A stretch of DNA of 64,000 nt from Symsagittifera roscoffensis (Eukaryota > Xenacoelomorpha > Acoela > Convolutidae), in the NCBI RefSeq assembly GCF_963678635.1, contig NC_087067.1, positions 26,047,547 through 26,111,546 on the forward strand, given 5' to 3'. Numbering within the stretch: the stretch's first letter is position 1; every line of letters starts with the position of its first letter. The notes under the pieces were generated by a model that did no database searches, was not told where the DNA came from, and worked only from the letters and a program-made list of their open reading frames with translations. This document shows, in pieces, positions 33,845 to 46,501 of this stretch. A program made the translations under genes and the position numbers.

Positions 33845-36072
33845 AAACGATGTAACAGATGTGGAAGAGTATTCGAACAGGGACATTTAAAAAACTGATC
33901 CGCAATGGGCAAAACTTGTAAGAGTTGTGGGAAACCCAATCACTTTGAAAAAATGTGCAGATCTCAGCAAGTGAGTGAGGTTGCGGAAGAATCTGAAGGA
34001 TCAGAAGAGGAATGTGATCAGATAAGAGAAAGTTTTGGTTCATGTAGTGACTTTGAAGTAATGTCGATACAAACACATCAGAGGGAGAACAAAAGAATCT
34101 CGAAAATTGTGGGGGACAGTATCAGCGAGAACAATAAGAGGTTAAATGGAGAGAAGATACAAGTCCAAAAAATTGATTCAATCCAAGACCCAATGTTGAA
34201 TAGAGTAAAATCACTGAGGGCCATGGTACGAATTGACAATCAGATAATACAATTGACGGTAGATACCGGAAGTCCAGTCTCTTTCTTAAATTGGGCGACG
34301 GCTAAAGAAATAATGGATAAATCAAAAAAGGCAAGATTCATCCCGTCTGACAAACTGAACTTGACTACAAAATTCATTGATCACAACAAACACCCGATCT
34401 GTGTATTGGGGGCATTGAAAAAAAATCTTTGATCGGCAGGCTGGGAGGTGAAGGGAGCTACATTCCTGGTGACGGAACGTAAAAACAGATGCATAATGGG
34501 TTTGGATTTACAAGGAGGAGTGGGGATAGTCACCACACAAAAACCAGCTCCGAGAGAAATGTCCAGGCTTGACGTGCTCAAGTGCGATCAGTCAGAAGGT
34601 TGGAAACACAAATTCTTTAATAAATTCAGTAATTTATTTGAAAGACAAGGAATTTCAAAAAATCACTTTGTAAGTTCAAAATTCAAGTATCCCCAATGTC
34701 CGATTCAAGAAAAGGGGAGGAGAATTCCAATTCATATTCAGGATAAAGTAGAAAAAGAAATTGAAAAACTGTTGACAGAAGGTCATATCACAAAGCTAGA
34801 CAAATTTACAAGCGACTGTTTCATAGCCCCTATTGTAAAAAAGGAAGACTCAATATCAAAAAAATTGGCGATGGACGCAAAACCAATAAACAGACAACTG
34901 TTCAAAAATAAGTACCAAATGCCCAACGTAAATGAACTAATCGAAGAGGTAAGCCAAATTGTTACCAAAAACAAAGAGGGTACCTTTTATTTCACGGTGT
35001 TAGACTTAAAGTACGCGTATAGTCAGTTAAAATTGGCTGCAGACACAGCTAAGCAGTGTAACTTTAATCTTTAATATCGTCGGTGGAAAGGCTACCGGGA
35101 CATATAGATTCCTCACAGGGTTTTAGGGAATAGCAGACATGCCTGCTGAATTCCAAAAAGCCATGGACAGAACTATTAACCTCGCAGAAAACACATTTTG
35201 TTTTCTGGGTGACATTCTTATCTTGTCGAAAGGTAGCGAAATAGAACATGGAAAAATGGTGGAAACGGTGCTGAAAAAAATGAGTGATTGAAATTTGTCG
35301 TTGAAAATCTCAAAATGTGAATTTTGCAAACAACAGGTGAATTGGTTGCGAGATCACTTTTCCGAATCAGGGGTCAGTACAAAGTTTACTGAAGCGATAC
35401 TAAACTTGAATCCACCAAAATCGCTTAAACAGTTAAGATCATTTCTGGTTAGCATAAATCATCTCGCAAAATTTATACCCAACGCGGCAAGTTTAACGGA
35501 AAAACTGAGGCCACTCCTTAAAGAAGAGAACCGAGAGAAAAAAATGAAAATCATTAAACTACCAGTAAAAAAGTTCGAGTGGGGGGATGAACACACAGTT
35601 GTGTTTGATGCCATAAAAAACGCAGTAGCGAATATTTCGAAAGTAAACTACTACGATGCTAACCGGGAGACAAGATTTAAATGTGACGCAAGCCAGAACG
35701 ATTTGGGGCTACTTTAGAACAACAAACAGATGAAGGTTCGTGGGTTCCGATTTCATTCGCATCCAGGTACCTAAATTCACAAGAAAAAAATACTCAACAA
35801 ATGAACTGGAGCTACTGGCGGTTGTTTGGGCAGTAGACAGATACAAAGATTACCTATTAGGTGAGACGTTTACCATTGCAACCGATCATAAAGCCCTCAC
35901 ATCAGCACTAGATGGTAATAGGTCTAATAAGACCTTATAAATCCCGCTTGACCCGGTGGGTTGATCGATTGTTGCAATATCAATTTAAAACAGTTCACAT
36001 TCCGGGGAGGGACATGGGGATAGTCGATTATTTGTCGCATGATCCTTATAATGACCTTTGGCCCGAATGGTA
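33845..36072 (+). pseudogene. pol: Nucleocapsid-protease-RT-RNase H of element 2
   Basis: CKSCGKPNHFEKMC zinc knuckle, protease LTVDTGSPVSFLNW and NRCIMGLDLQGG are followed by RT (FYFTVLDLKYAYSQLKL, then FLGDILILSKG, with Gly replacing the first Asp of YxDD). The RT thumb reads LKQLRSFLVSINHLAKFIP. RNase H has FKCDASQNDLG, YSTNELELLAVVWAVDRY and TIATDHKALTSAL, so its three acidic positions can be seen across frames; VHIPGRDMGIVDYLSHDPYN closes the domain. Copy-specific damage includes TGA at 34430-34432. Shared stops are at the end of CNFNL and in the GF-GIADMPAEFQKAM segment. Confidence 0.82.
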
Positions 36073-37237
36073 ATTAGACGAAAGATTTGTAGTGGCAACA
36101 ATTAACTCTTCTCATGTAGCGTTTTACTGCATGAGCAGTAGGCTAGAAAGTTGGGGGTCGCTCAACCAGAACGAAGACGTTCTAGAACATTCTAAAAGGA
36201 ATGTTGCAAAGCAGTCATCGCTTAGTGGTTGCTAGGGCAACCAGAACGGTCAAAAACGAATAAAGCTCGACCGGAACGAGAGAAACCAACTTTCGCGACC
36301 GTCAAAACAGCTAAACACCAGTTTTCAAGAGAAACCGATCACTTTTTTGTCATTTCAACTCAGCAAACGGTCGTATCCAAAAACTTTGAAAACAATTCAA
36401 ACAGTCAAAAAAATTCAGAAAAAAACAGACTCGAATAAGGAGATGTCAGAAAAATTCAATCGATCGTACGACTGGTGGTCAGATACAACACAGGATTGGC
36501 GCAATGACGAAAGCGAAGAGAGCATTCTGGACCCCAAGTGGAATCGCTCTCTATCAAATACAAACGATTTCTCCCAAGAAGAGGAAGTTACGGAGACACT
36601 GCAACGCACCAGGAAAATAATTCGCGGAGGCAGGAAAAACAGAGACAGTTCAAACAGTGAAACAAAAATTCAATCAAACGTTAAATGGCAACTTCAACCG
36701 GAGCAACAGAAGGAGGCAGACACCAGACTACTTTCGTTCTGGCAATTGATCGGGGGAGAAGCAAGTACTTTGGCAAATATCAACCGGGAGTTAGTGGCAA
36801 CGTCAGAGGAAACTGATAACGTTCAAGAAGAAACAACCCAAGGACCGATCAGCATCACACCGGCTACTTCGAACGAAAGGAAATTGAGCGAGGTCGAAGC
36901 AATTCAGGTGGATCTTACTACAGAGGACATCAAAAGCGACCAAGAGGTGTGTGCAATAGAACTACCAAAAACACTCAGCAAACAGAAACTGCAAAAACAG
37001 CAGACGGAGGAGTCATTGGACAATCTATCGAAATTGTTTGATAAGAGTCTCCTGGCAGAATTGACGTCAGAAGACACATGGATGGACCGTCTTCGACGAG
37101 TAATAGAGAGAGGTGACAAACATGGGTTCGAGCTGATGGGACCGTACACGAACCCATTGTGGTCACATATGGCGGTGCAAGACGATTGTATTCTGGTGAA
37201 CAACCGACTGACAGTACCCCTACAACTGAGATAAGCT
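36073..37237 (+). pseudogene. pol: Long polar linker between RNase H and integrase of element 2
   Basis: The 36347-37234 frame is 295 residues without a stop, rich in Glu, Gln, Ser, Thr and Lys, and predicted disordered by eye except for its last 50 residues. That end (WMDRLRRVIERGD, WSHMAVQDDCILVNNRL) is the usual run-in to the integrase zinc domain. The central 200 residues have no counterpart that I know in Gypsy Pol, where this linker is usually about 100 residues. Confidence 0.55.
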
Positions 37238-38189
37238 GTGCTCAAAAGGATTCGCCGCGGACATCCGGATCAAGAGGCTATGCTAGGAGTGTCACAATAC
37301 TTGAGGTGGCCACATATGCACAAGGACATAGTGAACTTAGCTGAAGAGTGTCGTAGTTGCACCAGATATGGTAAGAATGTAAAAATAACTTATCCCAAGA
37401 AAAGCGTCAAAACCACTGCCATTGCTCACGCAGCCGGGACAGTAATTACAATTAGATTACGCGGGACCGTTAGAAGACCACCGTGGGAAAAAGATCTACT
37501 TTTTAGTAGCTATTGATAGATTCTCGAAATTCCCGTCGGTAAAGGTTACTAAGTCAACAAGTGGAAAGTGTACGGTAAAATTCTTGAGATCGTATATAGA
37601 CACACACGGCATTCTGGAATCAATACGATCCGATCAATTTTCAGGATTTAAAGGGAAGACACTAAAAAAGTTTTGCACTGAACTCAATATCGAACAAAAA
37701 TTCTGTCCGGTGGGACCATCGAGGTTGCGGTCTAGTAGAGCAAACAATACAATTTATAAAAAGAAGATTGGGGTAATGCTGCTAGAAGAAAACACTAGAT
37801 CGATCAAACTCTGTCTTGGTACCATAATGCGAGACTTACGGTGGAACAAACAGATAAAAATATTATCTCCTAGTAGACTACCAAAAAACGAATTTAAAAT
37901 CTTACGGGATAAGTTTATAATCAATTCTGATTATTTAGACAAACAACACTTGGAACGATCGACATTAGCGACATCACAACTAAAGCGAAGAGTTGACCAA
38001 TCCCGGGAGAATCTGAAGATAGTCAGAAAGGGGGAACTCAGCAGTGACACCAGTCCGCTGCACAAGCAGCAAACACATTCAGATAGGGATCGTCAGAGAG
38101 CGAAAGCGCTCAAAAATTGCTGGAGGCGAACGCTCGTTGGAATCAGGAAAAGAGAGATGCTGCCAAAAGCGACATACGGCGGATTGTAG
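37238..38189 (+). pseudogene. pol: Integrase of element 2
   Basis: The zinc-binding part reads IRRGHPDQEAMLGVSQYLRW with CRSC, although one expected His position is uncertain. The catalytic core shows LDYAGPLEDHRG (first Asp) just before 37500, VAIDRFSKFPSVK, and SIRSDQFSGFKG (second Asp), across a frame change near 37500. The Glu-bearing helix is damaged (RANNTIYKKKIG). The C-terminal part (NEFKILRDKFIINSDYL) is readable to about 38189. It would be inactive. Confidence 0.75.
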
Positions 38190-39387
38190 ACGAAACAGGC
38201 TAATCGAACCCAGAACTACGGAAGGAGATGATATACTCCTGGGAGAAGGGGTTCAGAGAAGATAAGGAAAAGGAAAACACGCAACTCCACAGAAAACTAT
38301 TCTACGTAAGGATCCATTACGCAAGAGAGGACAGGCGCTGACAAAACCGCTGAAGGGGAAAATAGCGGCAGAAACGGATTCGACGGTTAAGACGTCAACA
38401 GGACCTATTTATAGGAAATCAGTTATCGCCCAAGCGAAAACGTTCCTATCACAAGAGAAAACGCGAAGCGAAAGCAAGAGTCCTTCGGCAGAACCAAATA
38501 AGAAACTCCTAAGAATCAGTTCCCCTGAACAGCAAGAGGATATTGAATCGGATGCAAAATTACGACGGGCCGTAGAAATTGCCGATTTTGTTGACCCGGT
38601 GGATCGGTTGCAACAAAGCCAAACAGTTGTAACCTCTAAAGACACGGAAGCCGGAGGGGGTCTAAATCTAGCTTTCAAAAGAGCGAAGCCGAATACAGCA
38701 GGTCCTAGTTCGATACCTGGTAAGAAATCAGACGACAAACCGCGAAAACTGCTAAAACAAACTGCTATCGCAGCTGACCAGGGCAACGAACAATCAACGT
38801 CAACTTTGGCTACCTCGAACAAAGACGTTCACGCGAGCATCACCCCAAAAACCAAACAAAAGGCCAAACTAAAGACAATTGATTCACAAACACGTTCGGA
38901 GGATATCCTGGATATGTTTCAAAACCGGGATTTGACACCGGCGAAGTGGGAGAATCTTGCAGACCAACTTCTTAAAAGGGGGGTCCAAAAATTCGCAGGC
39001 GACCTCAGAGGGAATGTCCAGCCAGCAACCGAAAAGGACACAATATTTGAGCCTCCTCAGGGGGTTTTTGATGACTCTAGCGCCGAAAAATCAGGAGTAA
39101 GACGAAGCTCTAAGCAATTTAAGAGTAAAGAGCCAAAGCGATTTGGAGACCCAGTCAAACACTCCATCAAGGAAGTATCGGAGGAGTTGTCAGGGGGAGC
39201 ATTTCTCAACACTGCGCTCCAGGAATACCGGAAGAGACTAACAGACTTCCAAGAACGAAGTGACAGGCCCGTAGAGTCCAAATTACGCATACTAGAGAGA
39301 CACATTTATTCGGCTATGCAACGCTGGACAAAGGAACGGATTGGAACCCTTGCTGGAGAATTGACCTCGAAGAAAACTAAGAATTGA
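38190..39387 (+). pseudogene. Basic, low-complexity C-terminal extension of element 2 Pol (or separate ORF)
   Basis: The 38599-39387 frame is 262 residues without a stop, and its frame is open upstream to about 38430. It is rich in Lys, Ser, Thr, Gln and Asp. A basic VRRSSKQFKSKEPKRFGDP patch resembles the terminal tail of Gypsy Pol, and a helical segment follows (NTALQEYRKRLTDFQERSD, LERHIYSAMQRWTKERIG). The stop at 39387 lies about 100 bp before the polypurine tract. It is either the Pol tail or a separate third ORF; I cannot tell which. Confidence 0.55.
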
Positions 39388-39486
39388 AAATCTAATCTTC
39401 CAAATTCAGAAACTATCTGTGAACTGAGTGTACTAAACTCTTTTTAACATAAATTATTTCATATACTGAAAAAATTTATTTTCCTC

Positions 39487-39498
39487 TTGAGGGGGGTA
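39487..39498 (+). other. Polypurine tract of element 2
   Basis: TTGAGGGGGGTA lies directly before the 3' LTR start TGTCATACTGC. Confidence 0.65.
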
Positions 39499-39759
39499 TG
39501 TCATACTGCTACTGCAATAGCAGTAATTGCATGATGCAATACTAACCTTGAGTGGTTTTAATTATTATTATTATTATTATGTGTCCAAGGTCATGTGTGC
39601 AGTGACATTGACACACAGCTATGAACTCGGAGTTTTGATTCTGCAGTATCACTCTCAGTGACTAACTTTAGAAAAAGAAAAGAAAACTTAATTCAATGAA
39701 ACCAGAATACATTATTGAATAAACATTAGTTTTCACCCGATACCGCATACGATATCACA
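39499..39759 (+). repeat. 3' LTR of element 2 (261 bp)
   Basis: It starts TGTCATACTGC and ends GATATCACA. It is shorter than the 5' LTRs chiefly because the ATT microsatellite is contracted. Confidence 0.88.
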
Positions 39760-40169
39760 GTACTGTGGAAGATTTTGGTTTTTTTCTCTAGCCTGTTTGA
39801 CACGTTATTACTGGCTGACTTTGTTACCGAAATAATATCAATTCTCTATGAAACAAATTGATCAGATATTTTGAATGATTCTCAAAAAAAAATATGAATA
39901 GGATAATCGAAGAAAGTTATCGAAAGTTTTTTCGAAAACGGCTTTTTTTTTCGATACGATTTTAAATCGATATTTTTGCCAAAATGAGCTCCAATTTTTG
40001 CTGTCTGAAAGTTTTTGCGACGCAAAAGTTTGAAGTCTAGTTCTCATTAATTTCACTTTAAGTAAGTGTTTTTTAAGATATTTCTAGGCCTCAGTTTGGT
40101 CGCACCAGATGAGATAGACGAGGTAATTTTTTTTCTCAGATTATGTTTAATGTTCTTGTATGACGTCTT

Positions 40170-40206
<37 letters not shown>

Positions 40207-42600
40207 CTCTTCGGGATAGGTTCGAGCGACTACTGTGTAAACTTTGCTCCTACTCCTATTCCAGCAGTTCCGATGGATCGAAAAAGGAATTGTAGTTTGT
40301 TGGATTCGCTAATTGTGAGAGCTACCATTTTTTAGAGTATTACAAATATAGTTGAAAAGAAATGCAATTTGGTTGATATTTCGTATTTTACAGAACTAAT
40401 GTTTATATGAAATTAATACATAGCTACAGAACTAGAGGATTTCAACCAGTTTGCAGAAGTCTTACATATTTTAATAATACAAAACGTGTCAACTTATAAT
40501 AAAAGACTTCGTAAAACTAACAAAAAATTGCCTTCATTTGGAACCACAATTCAAAGCTTTTCACATCTTTTCAATTTTTTTAAATAAAATAAAAACAATT
40601 GTATGTTTAACTGCCTTGCAACACTTACAAAAAAAAACGATTTCAGAGTACTGTGGTTTTTCAGCTTTTCGCTTATTTCATCTTCTGTTTTAACCATAAT
40701 TTGTAGAAATACCAGGAAATGATTTCCAGCTGTTGTTCTTAACGTTTTTGTTATAAGAACTGTTGTGAAATTCGTTTCAATGTCAATTTGTTCGAGTTGT
40801 TTTTTTAAAGGCCAGTACAGATTTAGCGATAACGCGTAAGCTGCCAATGCTCTGTTAAAAAGTAAACTTTGAATAATCGCGCGTTCAATATTCTAAGTTG
40901 GCCAAACTCCCAAGTCAGTTGCTAACACAAAAACTTACGAAAAATGAAAGCATGTGAAATAGTTTCGGATTAAAATTTTTCACTTGCACTAGCTTAGACA
41001 TCAATATCTAATGATCCTAAAATTTTATCAGTAATTTTTATTCAGTACCGAAATATGAAAGTTACCACAAGTTGCAATAAATAATAGATGCAAAAAATTC
41101 AATTTTTCATTAATATGAAACAGACCTTATACTAAGTTGCATGAGGGTAAGATATTTGATTCAAATAATTTGATTTTTAGCTAGACATGAAAAAAAAAGA
41201 TTTTGTATTTAACATGCAATAGAGGGTAAGCTAATAAAAAAACGAATGGTTTTGAGTTACTCGATGAGCAGGTGTAGAAGGGCAGCATGAGTCAAGTCTT
41301 TGTCCATTGAACAGTCTATTTTACTTTTTTGCAGAAAATACTTCTATTTCAAAAATTATATGCATGTTTTGAGTGAGCCCTTAAATCCAGGCTTGCAAAC
41401 GAAGTTTTATTGATGTTCAAAACATGGCGGGTTCAAAATTATAAACAGAGAGTTTTGAGAATAAAAAACAATTTGAAGACAAGCCTGCAGTTTGCATTAT
41501 CATTTATGAAAGTTGATTAAACTGGATTAGATTTGATTTGAAAAAATTAACTTTGTTAACAGTGGCGTGCACTGAAATTTTTCTAGCCCGAGTTGACTAA
41601 AAGTCGCCATCTTACAACTTTTCTAATGAGAGTTTTACCAAAGTTCTTACAAAATTAGGCTCTAAGAGTGTTACAAGATAGATAAGTTTTCTTTTAAAAA
41701 AGTTGTAAGATAGGAAATTTTTGGACAAAATTTTTTGAATTTTTTAGTATGTTTATTTTCTGAAAACTGATTTTTGAAAACTGATTTTATCTGTTATTAC
41801 GATATAGAAACCAACTCAAAATGTATTCGGCAATTTTTTTGAAGTTTGGTAAAAAGTTTCTATCTCAGAACTTCTCTTATAAGAAAAATGTAAAAAAGCT
41901 GAAATTTCCTACAAATCTTATAAAAAGTTTTAAGACGGGATTTTTTTGTAGGATGGTCAACAGGGGGGAATTGGAAACATTTTGTCGACTTGTTTTCGGC
42001 AGTACAGTTTTGAATTCAGAGCTCTCCAAAAGAACTAGAAGGACCCTATTTTGTTAAGGTTTTAAACAAAAAACGAGTTGAAAAATGAAAATTTGAGCCT
42101 TTTTTTTTTAAATAAAAAATTGCCCATAAATGCATGTTTTTGGCGCGCGCTCCCCCTCAAATTGAGTTAAGTTGGCGTCGAAAGCGTTTTTATAATTTTG
42201 TTGAGGCTGTTCAGCCAAAGTACAGTCATAACAAGGATTTTTTGAGGCTGTACAGTCATAAAAAGATTCCAAAAACCTTATGAAAGTTTTTGCAAGCAAA
42301 ATTGAAAAGAGTGGCGGTCGGTCACCCACCTATCGGCGAAACACTGCTTGTAAACCTTTTAAATTTTTTTGTGCTTGTTTTTTTGTTGCAGAAGAATTTT
42401 GTATTCAGTTGTGTTTTCTTTTTTCTGTGTGTGTTAACTACACAGAGCCATTAAGAAGTAGATACCACAGATAAGTGAGTTGACATGCTGCATTATCGTT
42501 GGTCAGCCGCCCAGAACATCTGGTATGAAATTTTGCTTAAATATGACTTTCGAGTCCATAATTATAATGATTGATTTCAAATCAATTTGTTTTTCAACAA
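39760..42600. other. Receptor intron, no gene seen; CT microsatellite
   Basis: AT-rich intronic sequence. A (CT)n microsatellite lies at about 40172-40202. GATAACGCGTAAGCTGCC near 40828 recalls the 660-bp repeat. Around 42120-42330 there are GC-rich phrases (GGCGCGCGCTCCCCC) similar to the hAT-type MITE interior, but no ends could be found. The open frames are short and featureless. Confidence 0.5.
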
Positions 42601-43330
42601 AACGGGCCAAACTGTGCTTTGAATAGGCCAACAATTTGGTGTGTGTCGGTCTTTTGAATCCAGAGACACGTCTTTAAAATGTTAAAATTTGTAGCGGCTC
42701 GTTTTGTATCGCAAATGTTGCAAAACTCAGCTTCGCTTGTGTCATTTTGCTTCAAAAGCTTTTTCAAAGGAAAAATGACAAATGTTGCGGTTTATTTGGG
42801 GATGGAAGTTGGCGAGAACCTCAAAGTTAGTTCATGAAATAAATTTCAGCAAAATGTTTTTGTTAATAAAAATCTACTTTCAAAGTACAGAAAAATCGAT
42901 TATGAGATTAGGTTTCTCTTTAGGAAGAAAGTACCAGGTCTTGTATGGTGTATTGACAATCAGTTCGTAATTAATGGTATTGATCCTTGACAGAGGAAAC
43001 ATGATCAGAGGAAACATCACGAATAAAGAAAGATCACAGAGAGAAATCTTTTTGCGGAATCTGCTTTCAATTCACAAAATACACAGCCCAGCCTCGTACT
43101 GATTCATTCATAAAACAATCATTGAATAAGGGGAGAAATTCAACGGATTTTTTCATTGTTTTTTCATTAAGATGCTTAACTGTGCACTGGATAGGCGCAC
43201 AACCTGGTGCGTGATGGTCTCTGAAATCTAAGGAAAAATGTTTGAGCATGTTAAAACTTTGTCGGAACGATCCAAAAAAAACGAAAATTAAAAGAAGATC
43301 AAAGAAGAGTGTCCTTGTTGCGGAATCCTT
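42600..43330 (+). repeat. Two diverged units of a roughly 560-bp repeat
   Basis: AACTGTGC-TTG-ATAGG-C-ACAA--TGGTG near 42608 recurs near 43181, followed in both by GGTCT-TGAAATC or a close variant and an ATGTTAAAA-TTTGT phrase. AGATCA-AGAGAG and TTGCGGAATC near 43030-43060 recur near 43296-43325. A related phrase is at 26115-26190 (GGATAGGCACAAAATTTTG). Confidence 0.4.
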
Positions 43331-45186
43331 TTACAATTCAAAAAAATTTAATTTGGACTCGTAATGTTATTTTTTACACTAAATATTGTGCCACAAACAA
43401 TCATCAAGATATGTGGTACATCATAATACACCCATTTAGTGGTAATTCAAAACTAATTTTAAAATTATCAAAAAAATATACCATTGTTGAGAAAAACCGG
43501 TTTGAAGTTTTTGAATTTTAGTGTAATTCTAAGCAAGTACAGCAAGTTTTTGCTTCTTTCGCTCAAATTTGAACTCGATATTTGCCTTAAATTATTGGAA
43601 ATTTTACTTTCACTCAAGGAAAACTGGTTTCAGAAGCTTGATTTAGCGCTTCCTTGGCAATAAAAATTTTTGTAAAACAAAAAATTTATTGTGCGAATAT
43701 CGGAAATTTACGGCATTTTTATAATGATGCATAATAAAATAGTTTTCAAACTTGTTTTCAGCGCCAATACAAGATCTCTAAAAAGCGAAAAGCTCAAACA
43801 GCCGACACTTGGAAAACGGTTTGTAATTTTTCAAGCCAACTTGAACGATTGAAGTATTAATTAATTGAGGATTTCAAAAAGATGTGAAAAAACTCGATCG
43901 TTCAAAAAAGAAAACTCTCGATCGATAATCTGGTGTGATGTATCTGAATTTTCATCAATGTGATATATCTCTTATCTATTTTCTCATTATAAAGACTTAT
44001 GGTCTCTTCAAAGACCTTTCAACTCGACAAATGCTTCCATCAAAATTATCGCCATCAAGTTAAAAATGAGTGGCTTCTCACTGACAGTGTTTTTTTGTGT
44101 CCCTAGGTTAGTTTTGCCTTTTTGAACCTTGAAAAAAAGCTTTGATAGATGAAAAAAGCAAAAGTATAATAGGCATGATCCTGCCTCATATGCGACTGAT
44201 TGTCTTTGAAGTATAGCATCTAATTGCTACATCGATTTCAAATACCGGAGAATGCTACTAAATGTTATTTAAAAACTAACTGCCATTTAAGAAATAATCT
44301 CCAGTTGACGCGAAATCGTGTTTAGGTTTCAATGATTACTTTAAATCTGTATTTTCAAAAAACTTTCCCAAAATATTTTTTTGTTTTTTCATAATAATGA
44401 CGAGTGCTTTTCAACATCTGATTTCTAATTAGAATTTTGTCTTGAAAAAATCAAAGAGAGCGGATATGTCTTTCATTATTTAAGGCCATACCCACCAGGA
44501 AATGTCAATTGTTTCCTCGATGTATGAAGATGTTTACCAACTTTAAGTAAAGTTCAACTAACGCAAGAAAGTATTTCAGGAGTTTCGCTAATGAAGCGAA
44601 ATGTAAAATGAGACCGGAAAAGGATGTCATAGATGAAGCTTAGATGCCCTAGACGTTTAAAGTTTAAAACTCAAGTTTAAAGTTGAAAATGCGTCGACTA
44701 ATTAGTGTTTTTTTTCCTGTGTGTATATGTTGAGCAGAGACTTGCGCTGTAGCATTTTGACAGGACAAGGTTCACAAAGATGCTTTTGAAAGTATTTGTT
44801 GATCAATATTGATCTTTGTAATTGTTGAGTTGGTGAGTTTTCCTTAAGCCAGAAAATCAACACCCCCATTGAATTATTAAACCTAAAACCTAGCAGCTTG
44901 TTAAGACATTTTCATATGGAGTTTGAGCTTTTTTTTGTGAATTTCAACTCCATGAAAAATAGTTGATGTGAGGTGAAGAGAACCGTCCCTATTTTTGATT
45001 GTCGCAAAATTTCATTCCTCCCATGTCAGTCTCTTGAAAATTTGTTTTTCTGCTCTTTTCCCAAAATATGCCTTATTTTCTCCCAGGCTATAAAATGGCA
45101 GAAACACCGAAATCGGTAAGCTCATACGGAGACTATTCTCATCCGCGAAGGACCGAATGAGATATTTCACCAGTTTATACGGTGGC
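43331..45186. other. Receptor intron, no gene seen
   Basis: AT-rich sequence with stops in all frames. Nothing recognisable apart from simple A and T runs. Confidence 0.5.
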
Positions 45187-45535
45187 CAGTCAATAAGCAG
45201 AATAGTCTAGGGGCAGAATGGGTCCAAAAGAAGAAAAACGGAAAGGCATTAATTTTTATCAGCTTATCGGTAAGTTAAGTATAAAAATTGTGAAAATTAC
45301 CAAAGAAACGAAAATTTTATGCTTACTTTGAATAGTTTAATGGAACTTTTTCAAAAAAATTCATTAAACAATTGATGAAATTTTTCAATTCATGCATAAT
45401 TTATTCATTTTCTTGGAATTATGCACAATTCTAATAATTGTTTTCTGAATTAGTCCGTATCGATCAATAAAAGTAAATAATTTTCTGTTTTTCTACTTTT
45501 GGACCCAGTCTGCTCTTAGACCATTCTGCTTACTG
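45187..45535. mobile_element. Inverted-repeat element with about 45-bp ends
   Basis: The left end CAGTCAATAAGCAGAATAGT, continuing into GGTCCAAAAG near 45221, pairs with the right end, where CTTTTGGACCCAG near 45497 leads to ATTCTGCTTACTG at 45535. The ends match in about 40 of 45 positions with small gaps. A clear target duplication was not found, and there is no coding capacity. Confidence 0.5.
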
Positions 45536-46130
45536 CTCCCCCGTACCCAACTGAAGCTATTTTTCTAGATAGAAATTTCATGTAGATTATCTAGCCTAGT
45601 TTTCTCATATTTTCCGGCAGAAGTGATCTATTTCTTTTGTAGTTTAGAAACAAACCGTTTCTAGAAAGAAATAACCAAAAATCAGTTCACTGCTCAACCG
45701 CAACGAGATAAACATGCTTCGAGCATACACAATAACAGTAGCAATACAATGCAAACTTACACTTGTTATAACAAGTGTTATACTGCTAAAACTTGTAACA
45801 TGAATCAAGTCCTGTAACCTAGTAGATAGATCAAACGCCTACACCAGTAGAATTTTTCTTGCTAAAAATGGCCTAGATTTAGCTTAATTCTGATCAGAAT
45901 TAGGATGAGAAATAAAGAATTTAAAGAAAATCCATCCTTTATTTAAACATTTCAAAAAGAATTTCTGATCAGACATTAGATTAGATACAAAGTATTTGAG
46001 GTCAGAAATATAAAATTTTCTTGGTACGGGCCGCCTCCAGTTTATACAATGCTGATTTAGTTTATCCGGACCATAAAAGGTGTGAAACCAAAGAACTCTA
46101 ATAAGTTTAACAGGCGGTGTATTGATTAGC

Positions 46131-46501
46131 ACAAAGCTCGACTAGCATAAAATCTTTAAAACTGAAAATTGTATCGATTATCATAAAAATTGAAACATAG
46201 AAGTAAAATATTGTCGAATTTTTCAAACCATTATGCAATAACATAGCTCATAGTTATTTTTACGCAGTTCACCGCTTGTGATGCACTTTGTGTTTGGTTA
46301 AAGTCATTGGAGGTCGGGGTGTGACTGATCACAACTTTTCGTCTAAGAAATTTCATTTCTTTGTTGATTGCTTAATTTCTCAGAATTGCAAGTTTCAAAC
46401 TGAGAAGAGTTTTTGTTCTCTGTCTTTCTGAGAAATAAATCTATTTAAATTAAGCTAATTGATAAAATTTCTTCTTCAATGTTTTGCTAGTCGAGCTTTG
46501 T
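46131..46501. mobile_element. Inverted-repeat element with 17-bp perfect ends (371 bp)
   Basis: ACAAAGCTCGACTAGCA (46131-46147) is the exact reverse complement of 46485-46501. The interior is AT-rich and non-coding. Flanks show no convincing target duplication. Confidence 0.5.

Larger units (their letters stand above)
32392..35423 (+). repeat. 3-kb tandem duplication, copy B
   Basis: It repeats 29363-32391 with scattered substitutions and small indels. At 35423 it continues into the rest of RT, so copy B belongs to the original full-length element, or to its right-hand half after duplication. Confidence 0.9.
32639..39759 (+). mobile_element. Element 2: Ty3/Gypsy-type LTR element inside a receptor intron
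   Basis: The element is 7121 bp with LTRs at 32639-32932 and 39499-39759. Flanks GTAGT (32634-32638) and GTACT (39760-39764) are a probable 5-bp target duplication with one mismatch. The order is gag, two zinc knuckles, protease, RT, RNase H, a long linker, integrase and a long basic C-terminal extension; there is no env. All genes carry stops or frameshifts. It lies in the 24.9-kb intron between exons 28684-28853 and 53775-54097, in the same orientation as the gene. Confidence 0.88.
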
